A stretch of DNA of 64,000 nt, taken from the NCBI GenBank assembly GCA_964036155.1, contig OZ038422.1, positions 35,921,201 to 35,985,200 of the forward strand, given 5' to 3'. The notes below the pieces were generated by a model that saw only the letters and a program-made list of their open reading frames with translations, ran no database searches and was not told the origin of the DNA. The stretch is from Diploscapter coronatus (taxonomy: Eukaryota; Nematoda; Chromadorea; Rhabditida; Rhabditidae). Below, piece after piece: positions 49,562 through 59,076 of the stretch (position 1 is its first letter; each line of letters begins with the position of its first letter). Position numbers and translations under genes: made by a program.

Positions 49562-52034
49562 GAATTATTCGTTTGTCCATCCAAACAACCAACTTGCGCC
49601 GTCTACCATCCTTCATCTCCACAGTCTCTCCAATTTTCCTTTCTTCTTCTTCTTCAACCTGCCGTCAGATGAATCGCATCGTCGAGTCGTTTTATCAACA
49701 ATTTTATCGCCCAAAAGTTCATCCGTTTGTCCGATTTTGTCTTTTAGGAGAATAAATAGATTCTTTATTAGAAATTCTGAAGTTTTATTTCAAAAATAAT
49801 TCTAGAAAGGCAAATAACTGTTTCAAACAAGAAAAGAATACGTGAAAAACGAGCACTTTCATATGAATATTTTGACTTTTGATTACAGTATTTGTTTGGT
49901 AATGAGAATTTTCACAAGATTTTGACCACGACAATATCTTTGATCGATTCGAAACGAATAGAACGAGTCGAGTAAAGCTCTATCAGTGGACTAGTAATAG
50001 ATTTTCTTGATTATGTTCATTAGATTTACTATTTTGGAACTTTCGAATTAATCTAGTGACAACATTTCAGAAATGCACTCCTTCAATAGCACCAAAGCGT
50101 GTATTTCATCTGCTTAGAATTTTCTTTGGTAAAATAGTTTCTAATTGCTGGTTGGTAATTTTAAAATTTGAATTGCAATTTTTAATGTGAAATATAGTTT
50201 ATAACGCCCATATCAGAACCATATGACTAATAGAAAAGTATCAATGCGTGAACGAATTTCAAAACCTGTTTACTATGCAATGTGCTGAATGAATGAATAA
50301 CGCATGGCAAGGATAGTAACGTTATGTCAAATATGCAACCAGATTTGGAATCAGATCAGATTTCCATAATCCTTTCACTCATTATATTTCTGTTCACTAT
50401 TCGTATCAGATGCGACTGAAATTTCTTTACTTCCAAATACAAATTCGTTGATTCCTACTCATTTCAAACTTTATGGTTTCAATTTTGGTCAGAGATTTTG
50501 CTCGATTTTGTGAATACAAGTCAAATTAAATAAGTAATAATCTATTCATTCGAAACAGTTCATTTTATCAGATAAACCATGAATTTGTCAACAGCACTTT
50601 CAGTTTTCATGGGTCTAACTTTTTATAGTAAAAGTAGTATTCATAAACTGGCAGGTTATTATTCCCTTCATTTGTCGAATCTAGCAAAATGTATGCAGAG
50701 CCGCAGGCATATTTTCACATTTCCTGTCTCAAATGATGCCAATTATGGTACTAACGGGTAGTGGGAGAGGAGCACTGAATTCTTCGATGTAGACTTCTCC
50801 CCGAAATAACACTCCCTTCTAACAAATCTTTTAAGACAAAATTTTCTCAAATCGTATATTTCACTTTTTCACGTTTTTTCTTCGAATCATTAATCGAACT
50901 AGATCATTCTGTTGATCTTCCTTTTCTCTGTAAATCCAATCCTAAAATAGTAGTAACAGTTAGTTTTACGCGAGAGTATCATCTATTCTTTTTCTTCTTA
51001 CAAGCAAACCGTTATGTCTTCTTTTCCTTCTCACTCCCACACAACTTGTTGTCCTTCCTCAATTATCTTGTCACTCATCTCTCCCCACTCCCATCATTCC
51101 CCCAGGCAGCTTCTGCCCGTCTTCCCCTTCTCTTTTTTTCTCCTGCCTTGCCTCGTTCCGGTCCCTTCCTTCCTCTCTACCTGTCATGACTGCCGTTATT
51201 TTACCTATTCGTGAGATTGTTTCTCTTTCAGTTACAAAACCCAATCAATCTATGCCAACATTTACAATTACACTTCCATTCTCGGTTTCAGCATTTTTGT
51301 CATTCTTTCGGCTTCAGATATTTTTCTTATAATTACTTACGATTTCAAACATCATTTCTATATAGGCTTGATAATTGAAAGTAATTCTTTTCTTTCTATA
51401 CAAGTTCAGATAAGCACTATGGTGACTTTATATTCTTGAATTCTTTTCAAAATCATTATGTCTATTGTATTTTCTACAGTTTCATTTCTAGATTCATCCG
51501 ATTTTCATTCAACATTTTTCCATTGTAATTTACAAGGAACATAAATAGTGCGTTAATCATAGATCCCGCTCAAAGTTGATGGGTAAGTCAATTCGAGTAC
51601 ACTAATTATGAATATCATGTTGAAAAGTGCCCACCGTGCACCTGATTCCAAGATTTAGCGCCGAAGTTTCCTTTTTGAACCCATTGCTGCAACGAATAAT
51701 GGCAATGTAATGATTGTTTAGAGATGTAGGCTAATTTCGCATTTGAAATTTTACAAAGTAAAAAAAGAAGCCACCTTTGATGGAAAATCCTGAAAGCAGT
51801 GCACGGTGGGCACTTTTTAAAATGGTATTCTTTATCAGCGTACTCGAATTGGCTTTCCTACTAATTTTGAGTGGGATCTATGATTAACACTGTATTACGT
51901 TCCTTGTTAATAAACTTTGATAAAACTCTTTGAGTGCTTCGAATTCGAATAAGTTCAACACCTGAGAAGAGCGTTAAGTTTGGCCTTCGAAGTGAGTGAT
52001 GCTGTTTTGCCTGCTCTCTCTGCTGCGACCAACC
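49562..52034. other. Gene-free 2.5 kb after ATP5F1D
   Basis: Apart from the large inverted-repeat element at 51532-51907 and a CT-rich stretch at about 51010-51190, I see nothing definable. Open frames here are short and lack splice context. Confidence 0.4.
51532..51907. mobile_element. Large terminal-inverted-repeat element (about 376 bp)
   Basis: Arms of about 110 bases are inverted copies. The outer ends read ACAAGGAAC and GTTCCTTGT. The next blocks are GTTAATCATAGATCCC with GGGATCTATGATTAAC, AATTCGAGTAC with GTACTCGAATT, and AAGTGCCCACCGTGCAC with GTGCACGGTGGGCACTT. About 120 bases of unrelated sequence lie between. No transposase frame is present, so it is non-autonomous. Confidence 0.75.
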
Positions 52035-53047
52035 ATGGCCGACTTCACATTCCAATCGATGGGCATCTCCAATGAAACCATTCACTGCCCGGACTATAAC
52101 GATGCAGTCAGCAGCTGTCCGCAAGGTTTGTTTCACCACGAAACTTTAGAAATTTGCAAAAAATGAAATTTTACTGGAAAAAATATCTTATGAAAATATT
52201 AGCCTTTCAAAATTCGAAATATAATAATATCACATATTCATATCCTTGATTTGTATCTTAGAAATTGATACTCAATTTTGTAAAATATCTCGACTCTCAG
52301 AATAGATAATAAAAATTGTCTCGAGAAAAGTGACTTTGTTCTTTCAAAATGTAGGCTTTTTATAAAATTCTTGCATAATTCTCTAGATTTGACATTGATT
52401 TTTAGAAACAGCGATATTTTACTTCTCATGTTGTGGGGACCAAAACATGTATTGCTGCAAGCACATTCAGGTACTGTATTCATTAGCCATTTTTCAAAAG
52501 ATTCCAAATAATTCTGGGTTTAAAGTGACGGGCGATTGACGTTTTAAGCAAGTGTGAGAAAAATTAGATTTTTCTGGGACTGGAACGGGTTGAATTTTTT
52601 CGATCTGGAATGGGGAAGGAAAATGGTCAAAAATCTGGTACGGACCGAGGACAGGGACGAGTAGATCTTGCTCACCCTTGACTTCAAGCTAAAAAATACA
52701 ATTGAAGTCAACTTTTAACCAACTATGAACGCGATGAACTTCAGACGTGGATCATCGTTTCTTGTGGCGTTTTTGTCGGTCTCATTTTACTGATCAGCTT
52801 CGCTGCAGCCATGAAATGCATTTGCAGTTACCGTAAGTAATAAAGTGGCATTTTGTTATTTCTAAATTTTCTAATTGATCATTCTGATAGATACTATGAA
52901 AAACGTTGTCAAAGAGGGAGCAATTCTTTTTTTACAGAATGAAAGATACCATTGTAATTTTAAAGAGTTTGAAAATAAATTGATTTTATAAATGGAATTC
53001 CAGGACGTCGAACCAAGCAGAGTTACAGCTTCGGTAATGCACTATGA
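52035..53047 (+). CDS. Small Cys-rich single-pass membrane protein (Shisa/CYYR1-like)
   Basis: Four exons, 52035-52125, 52406-52470, 52745-52832 and 53004-53047, close to 95 residues. The N-terminal part has a compact cysteine pattern (C at HCPDY, C at SSCPQ, then SCCGD and YCCKH). One membrane span follows (TWIIVSCGVFVGLILLISFA) and a short basic tail (RRRTKQSYSFGNAL). A C, C, CCG, YCC pattern before a membrane span is typical of Shisa, CYYR1 and WBP1-like small proteins. That is a pattern match, not a full-length alignment. No signal peptide is visible in this exon; an upstream exon could supply one. AATAAA signals occur near 53190 and 53206. Confidence 0.6.
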
Positions 53048-53882
53048 GTCATCATTGATCGACCATTTTGATTATCCATCATATCTACGGTTATTAGACA
53101 TCTCTTGCCAGCTTTATTTATCGTCCATGTTATTACGTATTGTTTATTATATTTGTCATGTGTAAATGTTTCGATTGTACGCGCTCAATGAATAAATCGT
53201 TTTTCAATAAACTCAGATAAAATCAGATTGAGTATTCTTAGAAAGAGAGAACGCATGAAATTTTCCACTGTTTCAATTATCGTTAATTGTCCCGTTAACT
53301 AGTTGATAATTTCATGAAACCAAGACACTAATTAGGGTAATAAAATACGCCCGAAATGATGGTGTTATTGGTTTTTCAAAAAAGGCCTTCTGAAGGCATG
53401 AACGACGTCAAAACTCGACGATACAGGCCACTTTCCAAAAGCTTTCAATTGGGGTATGAATTGTATGCGATAATCTCACTCTACTATAATTGCATATCTC
53501 ACCCCTGATCCCTATAAATACCCCAACTTGTCATCACTAAACGTTTTCGTGCTCATCAACCAGTCTTCATCTTCCTTCCACACAGCACACACTCCTCTAC
53601 AGTCTTCCGAGGCCAACAGAACTCAACTAATATTACATAAAAGGTAATTTTTCAAGGTAACTTACTAAGGTCTTCATTAGGTTTGTCATTCAGACAGTTT
53701 ATTTGATTTTGAAAATGCACATGAATTACACATTTCACAATAACAAATAAATGATGAACAATGGTACAAATATGGAAAGTGTCGAATGAGATAAATTGAA
53801 ATTAATCATTTTTAATAAATGCTGATCATTCATACATTAGAACTACCGATTACTGAAATATTTATGGGTTTTACTTGAGGAG
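53048..53882. other. Spacer with an isolated core promoter
   Basis: After the small-protein gene 3' end, this spacer has a consensus TATA box (53513) and what could be a short two-exon transcript, but no convincing protein. See the promoter entry. Confidence 0.35.
53513..53643 (+). promoter_or_regulatory. TATA box with possible non-coding first exon
   Basis: TATAAATA at 53513-53520 is followed by about 120 bases of unusually C-rich, ATG-free sequence, ending in AAG|GTAATT at 53643. An acceptor (TCATTCAG) lies at about 53694. Only an 11-codon open frame and an AATAAA near 53748 follow. This reads as a promoter for a short non-coding or pseudogenised transcript. Confidence 0.3.
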
Positions 53883-55838
53883 CTACTTGGTTCTTCTGTA
53901 CTTTCTGCTTTTCCTTGTCTTGATTTTCGAGACGCTAAATTTGTCCATGTTTGTGATCATTTTTGATAAACTCGCCTTTATTGCTCTTTTGATTAGAAAA
54001 TACAGAGTGATTGTTTGAAATGTTGTTCCATAAGTTATCATGTTATATAATACAGGCTGAAACACGTGCCTATTTTTTCAATATGTGAAGAACAAATTTA
54101 TATTAATTACGTGTGTGATCCTTCTAATCCTATAATATAAATCATCTGATTTAGCTTCAAACATATACATATCTTCCGTAAAAACAAACAAATAGCCGAT
54201 GTTATTTGTGAAAAGTTCCCATAGGACCTAAATATTTGTATATATAATTGAACCTTGTATGCATAATATTTCATAAGCATAAATATTATTATAAATCATC
54301 ATACATGCGTTATTAGACGTCTATTCAGACCAGTCTCATCCTTTTTCTTTAGTGTAGTCATTTGACTGTAATGGTTCCGAACTTTAACTAATACGAATAT
54401 TGCACTTGTCGAAATAATAATTATATTCATTCCATCTACGAAATAATTCGAATAAGTAAAAATGTGTATCTGTAATATTGCACAACTAATTACGTCATAA
54501 AATATAGAGTGGATTTACCGCTAAGGATAATATTTGAGAGAAAATCCTAAATTCTTGACTATCTTCTGAATATTCGAAGTATATGAAATAGCTAATTACA
54601 TAGAGTATTAAAAGAAAGCATATCAAAGCGATATATGCAATAAAGGCTATTTTAAATAGCTGTTTTATTAGGTTTGATATTTTGCCATTTGGTGAGCTAA
54701 AGCATTCTAAGTAACTGTTTAATTGCAAATTCTGTATGTCTATCGAAGAAACGCATCATTATAAACGAGAGAGGTATTGCTAGCGAGAGACCCCCATCTC
54801 GTCCCTTTTTGTTTCGCCGTCTTCGCTCTCTCATCCCACGTTGACAATGAAAATAGAGTACGCATATGGCTAAACAAAAAGGAGGGCGGGAAGAAGGGTC
54901 GCACGATAGCAGTACCTCTCTCGTTTATAAGTGAGAGTATTGATACTTACTCAGCCAGAGTAAACGATCGATCAAGAGCCAGAGCACATGAAATAAGTTG
55001 ACCAATGCTTATAAATACTTTTTCAGGATCGACAAGTTTTGTGAGCAACTAAATGCTATTAATAATGCCAATATACAAATATTTTAATCGACTTTAAACT
55101 ACTTACGCTATCATATATCGCTTCATCACAACAGAAATAGTTTAATATTCGGTAGTTCTCAACAAGCTTCTTAAATTAAGCGATACCGTAAATCCTCTAA
55201 TTGAAGCTCCCCACGGATTTCCAGAACTACCCATTACTCTACTTAAACCATCTTGGGAAGTTTTATAACTTTATTTAGAGTATTTGAAACATATTTACTT
55301 TCGATTTCAAGTCTCTACGATGTATAAATGAAGAGTTATAACAGTTTGAAAATGTTCGATTTTTGGGGTTTGAACAATAGAAATCAGGAGGCTTCTATTA
55401 GAGGATTTACGGTATTTAATTCCCTTATGGAAACATAGATTTATTTATATAATATAATCAAAATAGGTATCGCTTGCTCCGATCAAAGAGTGGGCGAGAG
55501 AGTAAAGAATGCGAATAGGAAGTTTTCTGTCGTTCTCTTATTTCACCAATCTTTATTGCTGGCCTAAAATAAATGACCGTACGACGCATCACACCCACTC
55601 TTATTTCGGGCCTCACGATATCATCTCAATATGGTTAATTAGTAAATCAATTTACCATTATAAAGAGTTGAATTATTCCAAACATCTTGAAGGTTACTTC
55701 TATCGATAGGAGCCTTTCAAATGTCGTGGATTTTCCACGGACTTTATTAAGGGCTCTTTTCATGCGTATCATTAGCATCAGTGGTATTATAGATAACCAA
55801 CCAAGTATATTATATAGATTCCATGGAAAACAATAATA
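53883..55838 (-). CDS. Serpentine chemoreceptor-like 7TM protein, 5' end unresolved
   Basis: Six exons join without phase conflict (all phase 0): 55698-55838, 55107-55169, 54519-54731, 54305-54469, 54111-54227 and 53883-54056, ending in TAG. The 290 residues contain five hydrophobic spans: WNLYNILGWLSIIPLMLMI, FKIAFIAYIALICFLLILY, YFVDGMNIIIISTSAIFVLV, VLWELFTNNIGYLFVF and MITYGTTFQTITLYFLI. A basic tail (KTRKSRKYRR) follows. These are best read as TM3-TM7 of a nematode serpentine receptor of the Sra-superfamily type. The two 5' introns each contain an inverted-repeat element (54760-54929 and 55184-55414). Exons for TM1 and TM2 were not found just upstream, so the gene may be broken at its 5' end. 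Confidence 0.6.
54760..54929. mobile_element. TA-flanked inverted-repeat element in receptor intron
   Basis: TATAAACGAGAGAGGTATTG from 54760 is mirrored by CAGTACCTCTCTCGTTTATA ending at 54929. The ends match over about 24 of 26 bases and are bounded by TA, as in mariner-type MITEs. 170 bases, no coding capacity. Confidence 0.7.
55184..55414. mobile_element. TACCGTA-type MITE, copy 1
   Basis: TACCGTAAATCCTCTAATTG at 55184 is mirrored by AATAGAAGC-type ends reading ATTAGAGGATTTACGGTA to 55414. TA borders suggest a Tc1/mariner-type element. The same terminal sequence is seen at 59721-59923 and 63225-63314. Confidence 0.7.
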
Positions 55839-55971
55839 CTGAATGCCTAAATAATCTAATTTTAAGAGTGAATGTCAGCAAGAACCAAAGTGAAAATGGG
55901 TCGAGATAGTGATTGTGTTGTGTTAGTATCAAGCCAGCGGAAGTCAGACATGGGTGTGTGTAGGTAACCTC

Positions 55972-56044
55972 AAACTTGGGTAATTTTTTTTTCCTAGCCA
56001 TGATTATTCCCACAGAATGGGGTCGGCTAGAAACTTGGGTAATT
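55972..56044 (-). mobile_element. Retroposed LINE-like tail with 14-bp target duplication
   Basis: The perfect direct repeat AAACTTGGGTAATT (55972-55985 and 56031-56044) brackets a 45-base insert. Read on the minus strand, the insert starts CTAGCCGACCCCATT, contains GGAATAATCATGGC and ends in a short poly(A). A poly(A)-terminated fragment between long target duplications is the signature of a 5'-truncated LINE insertion. Which LINE is unknown. Confidence 0.6.
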
Positions 56045-56419
56045 AAACTGTTTATTTCAAAGAGAATAAAAATGAAAAAATAAGAAAATTATAAAAAGGA
56101 GATAAATCTGGTGAAATGTTTAAAGCAACAAAGTATGCTGCTTTTATGCAAAGGCGAGAAGCGGGGGAAAACGAGCAAACAAAATATAATGCGTTGAGAA
56201 TAGATTTGATCTAAAAACATCAAAAATAAAATGTTTGCAAAAATGAAAAACGAAGGTCACATATTTGCGACACAAAGTCGGTATAAACAGGGGTCCGTAA
56301 ATCAGGCTGATTTTCACACCATATATGCAGTTTTTCACGCTGATTCTCATAGTGCTATTCGTTTTTCATAAAATTATCGTATGCAGGATTACGGTAGCTT
56401 AAAGTTTTGACAGATCCGA

Positions 56420-57050
56420 CCTCGGGAAAAAATCATAACTTTCTTATTTCTGAACCAAATTGAATGATTATTTTTTTATTTTGTAGATCTTGTCGAGGAG
56501 AATAAAATAAAAATATAAAGAAAATTTTTAGAAATTAATTTTGGTAGGAAAAAATTACCCAAAGTTACCCTATATACTCGTACTACGTTTACGCGTAAAT
56601 GACGTTGGAAAAAAATTCGTCCTTCTAGTATGTTACGTAGACTGACATGATGAACAACTTTTATTCCAAGACTCACCTCGGATTCACTACCATTTGAGCT
56701 ACAGAATTTTTTGAAATAAGATAGCCAAATTCAGCATAATGCCTTTTTATACATTATTTCCAAAAAATCATATCTCCCTGTGTGTGCATATTCTAGAATA
56801 AATTCTGGAACAAAAGTTGATCAACTTGAAGAGCTCTACAAGATTTCATGGAAAACTCCGACGTTAACTCCCATTACACTTGTAAACACAGTACGAGTAT
56901 ATAGGGTAACTTTTTCCCGCTAAAATTAATTTATAAAAATTCCTTTATATTTTTACATTATTTTCCTACTCAAGATCTACGAAATAAAAAAATAATCATT
57001 CAATTTGGTTCAGAAATAAGGGAGTTATGAATTTTTGAAAATTTTCCTAG
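56420..57050. mobile_element. Large inverted repeat, about 630 bp with 160-bp arms
   Basis: The left arm, about 56424-56597, and the right arm, about 56892-57050, are inverted copies. Shared blocks include TTATTTCTGAACCAAATTGA with TCAATTTGGTTCAGAAATAA, and GTTACCCTATATACTCGTAC with GTACGAGTATATAGGGTAAC. No open frame of note lies in the 295-base centre. Confidence 0.75.
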
Positions 57051-57475
57051 GTATGAAAAATTAGCATGTCGAAAAACAGGTGGTTTTCTGGGTATGGGTG
57101 ATTGATCTCGACCCAAGAGTTATACGTAACAAAACCCTAACGTAGGGAGAGTACCATGCAAAAAAACCCTACTCGATTTGAATGAGAAATAAAAGTTATT
57201 AAAAAAATAAAATAGGGAGATAAACTTGAAACACCCTATATTCAATATTGATACTTATTTTAGTAAGATATAAACTATATTTACATACCATATTCAGGAT
57301 CGATTAACATGTAATACAATGCCTGTACGTGCCATGTACTATTTCCAAGTTCTATTATTTTAAATAAACTTAATTTTCGGCATTATTAATATAATTATCT
57401 TACTTTCGCAAATTGGCTCTTCATAAAGAGAAAAATTCGGATATCTTGTGCATTCATACATATCAAATGAAACTC

Positions 57476-57560
57476 GAAGGCCACACTCGCGGCCGTTTCG
57501 CAGCTGCTCACTTGCCTTCGGCTGGGACACGTAGGCGTTGCTTCGGTGCCTGCGGTTAGA
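57476..57560. other. GC-rich island of unknown nature
   Basis: About 85 bases with far higher GC than the surrounding kilobases. On the plus strand an ATG near 57465 opens a 30-codon frame rich in Arg, Gly and Ala that ends at TAG near 57558. No family is recognised and no flanking splice logic fixes a gene. It could be an exon remnant or a small peptide gene. Confidence 0.25.
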
Positions 57561-59076
57561 ATATTATCATTTCTTATCACTAATAATAAAGTGATACAAT
57601 TGAGTTGGAAATGATTCACAATTCTTATTTTCATAATCCGGGCTAAAAATAACTCAAAAATGGTCGCTTATCACCCTTATCAGTAATAAGATCACTGCAT
57701 ATTCGTAATCAGTAAAATTTTGAGTGGAATGAATCTCATTTTGGAAGAGGAGAAAGGCGTGGCACAACAAGAAATTTTCTGAAGTGAATACAGGTTTAGA
57801 TAAAAATATATCTTGAAAATTAGGATCTTGAGAAATTGTTTTGACAAGCTAAATTATGATTTTGCTAAATAAAATAGCCCTGATACGAGCATAACTTGAA
57901 TTTTATATTTCAAAAGAGTCTGCTCACAGATATTTTATAGTCGATGGAATTCAAAGGACAGATGATTTTTTTAAGTTTACTTATCATTTATACACAGAAA
58001 AGAATCTTTTAATTGAAAAAGACAGGTAAAATATAAAGTTCACCAACTTCGCAAATCGGCAGATGGAATTTTTCCGATAATGGTGCCTATTTTAGTTAAT
58101 CGTTTTAATGTCAAGTCCAATCAAATATGCACTAATGATGACTTTAACGAAATTTAAATGCCGCTGATTTTAGCCTACTCAAATATCAATACCGCCAAGT
58201 ATTATCACCTGCATTTCAAAGTCCAGATTGCTGAATTTTGTAAAATAGAAAGGTCTCATTAAATCGCTATCGCCCAATTAGCACATTTCGTAATCCTGAT
58301 TATCATGACGGCAACAATAAAAAATTAAAGATTTATATGAGAAACTGTTCTGAAACTTTTCGAAAATTAGTCAACGAAATTTCGAGAAAAATTAACTTCT
58401 AAAAGTGTACAGCGATTCCACTCGAAAACACCCAGTATATTCATGTAGAACTGAATGTGCTGCATATTTTAGAACAAAAAAATTCAAAAATGATCATCAA
58501 CAACAACCTGTTGAAAGTCACTATTTTCGAAAGTACGCAATACCCAACTTTTGATAAGAGCATCGATTTAGAAAAAGAAAATTGTTCAATTCTTCCTAGA
58601 ACTAGCTCGATTCAATGATGTAGGCTTTAAACGGAGCTCTTAATTTCGAAAAATCACTTGCGTCCTCTAATTGTATGGAATGAATTTTAAAATGTATACA
58701 TTTTCTTGATTATTTTTGTTCGAAAACGTTTTTGAGGAAAATATTCAACTATACTTTTAACATACTCGAGCAGAGATGAATGGAAATGAATGATCTGCCC
58801 ATTTACAATATAAAATACTAGAGGGGCATAGTGCTAAATTTCGACATTTTTTTTAAAAATCTTCATAGTCGGCTTGTATAACTGGTATGAAAATTTTTAA
58901 TGAAACTTGAAATTAAAAAAGATGGTTACGTAATTATAGTAGAGGTAATAATAATCGATACAGGATGGTAGTTACTGAATAGCGGAGTACTACAGTTAAA
59001 GATAGATGAGAGGATAAAATTTGAAGGAAATATGATGGAAAAGACACTTCGTCATTTAGTAATTGTTCTACAGGAT

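Larger units (their letters stand above)
56045..59076. other. Repeat-rich gap between receptor and F-box genes
   Basis: Holds the large inverted repeat at 56420-57050 and a GC-rich island near 57476-57560. The remainder is AT-rich, with no supported exon on either strand. Confidence 0.4.
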
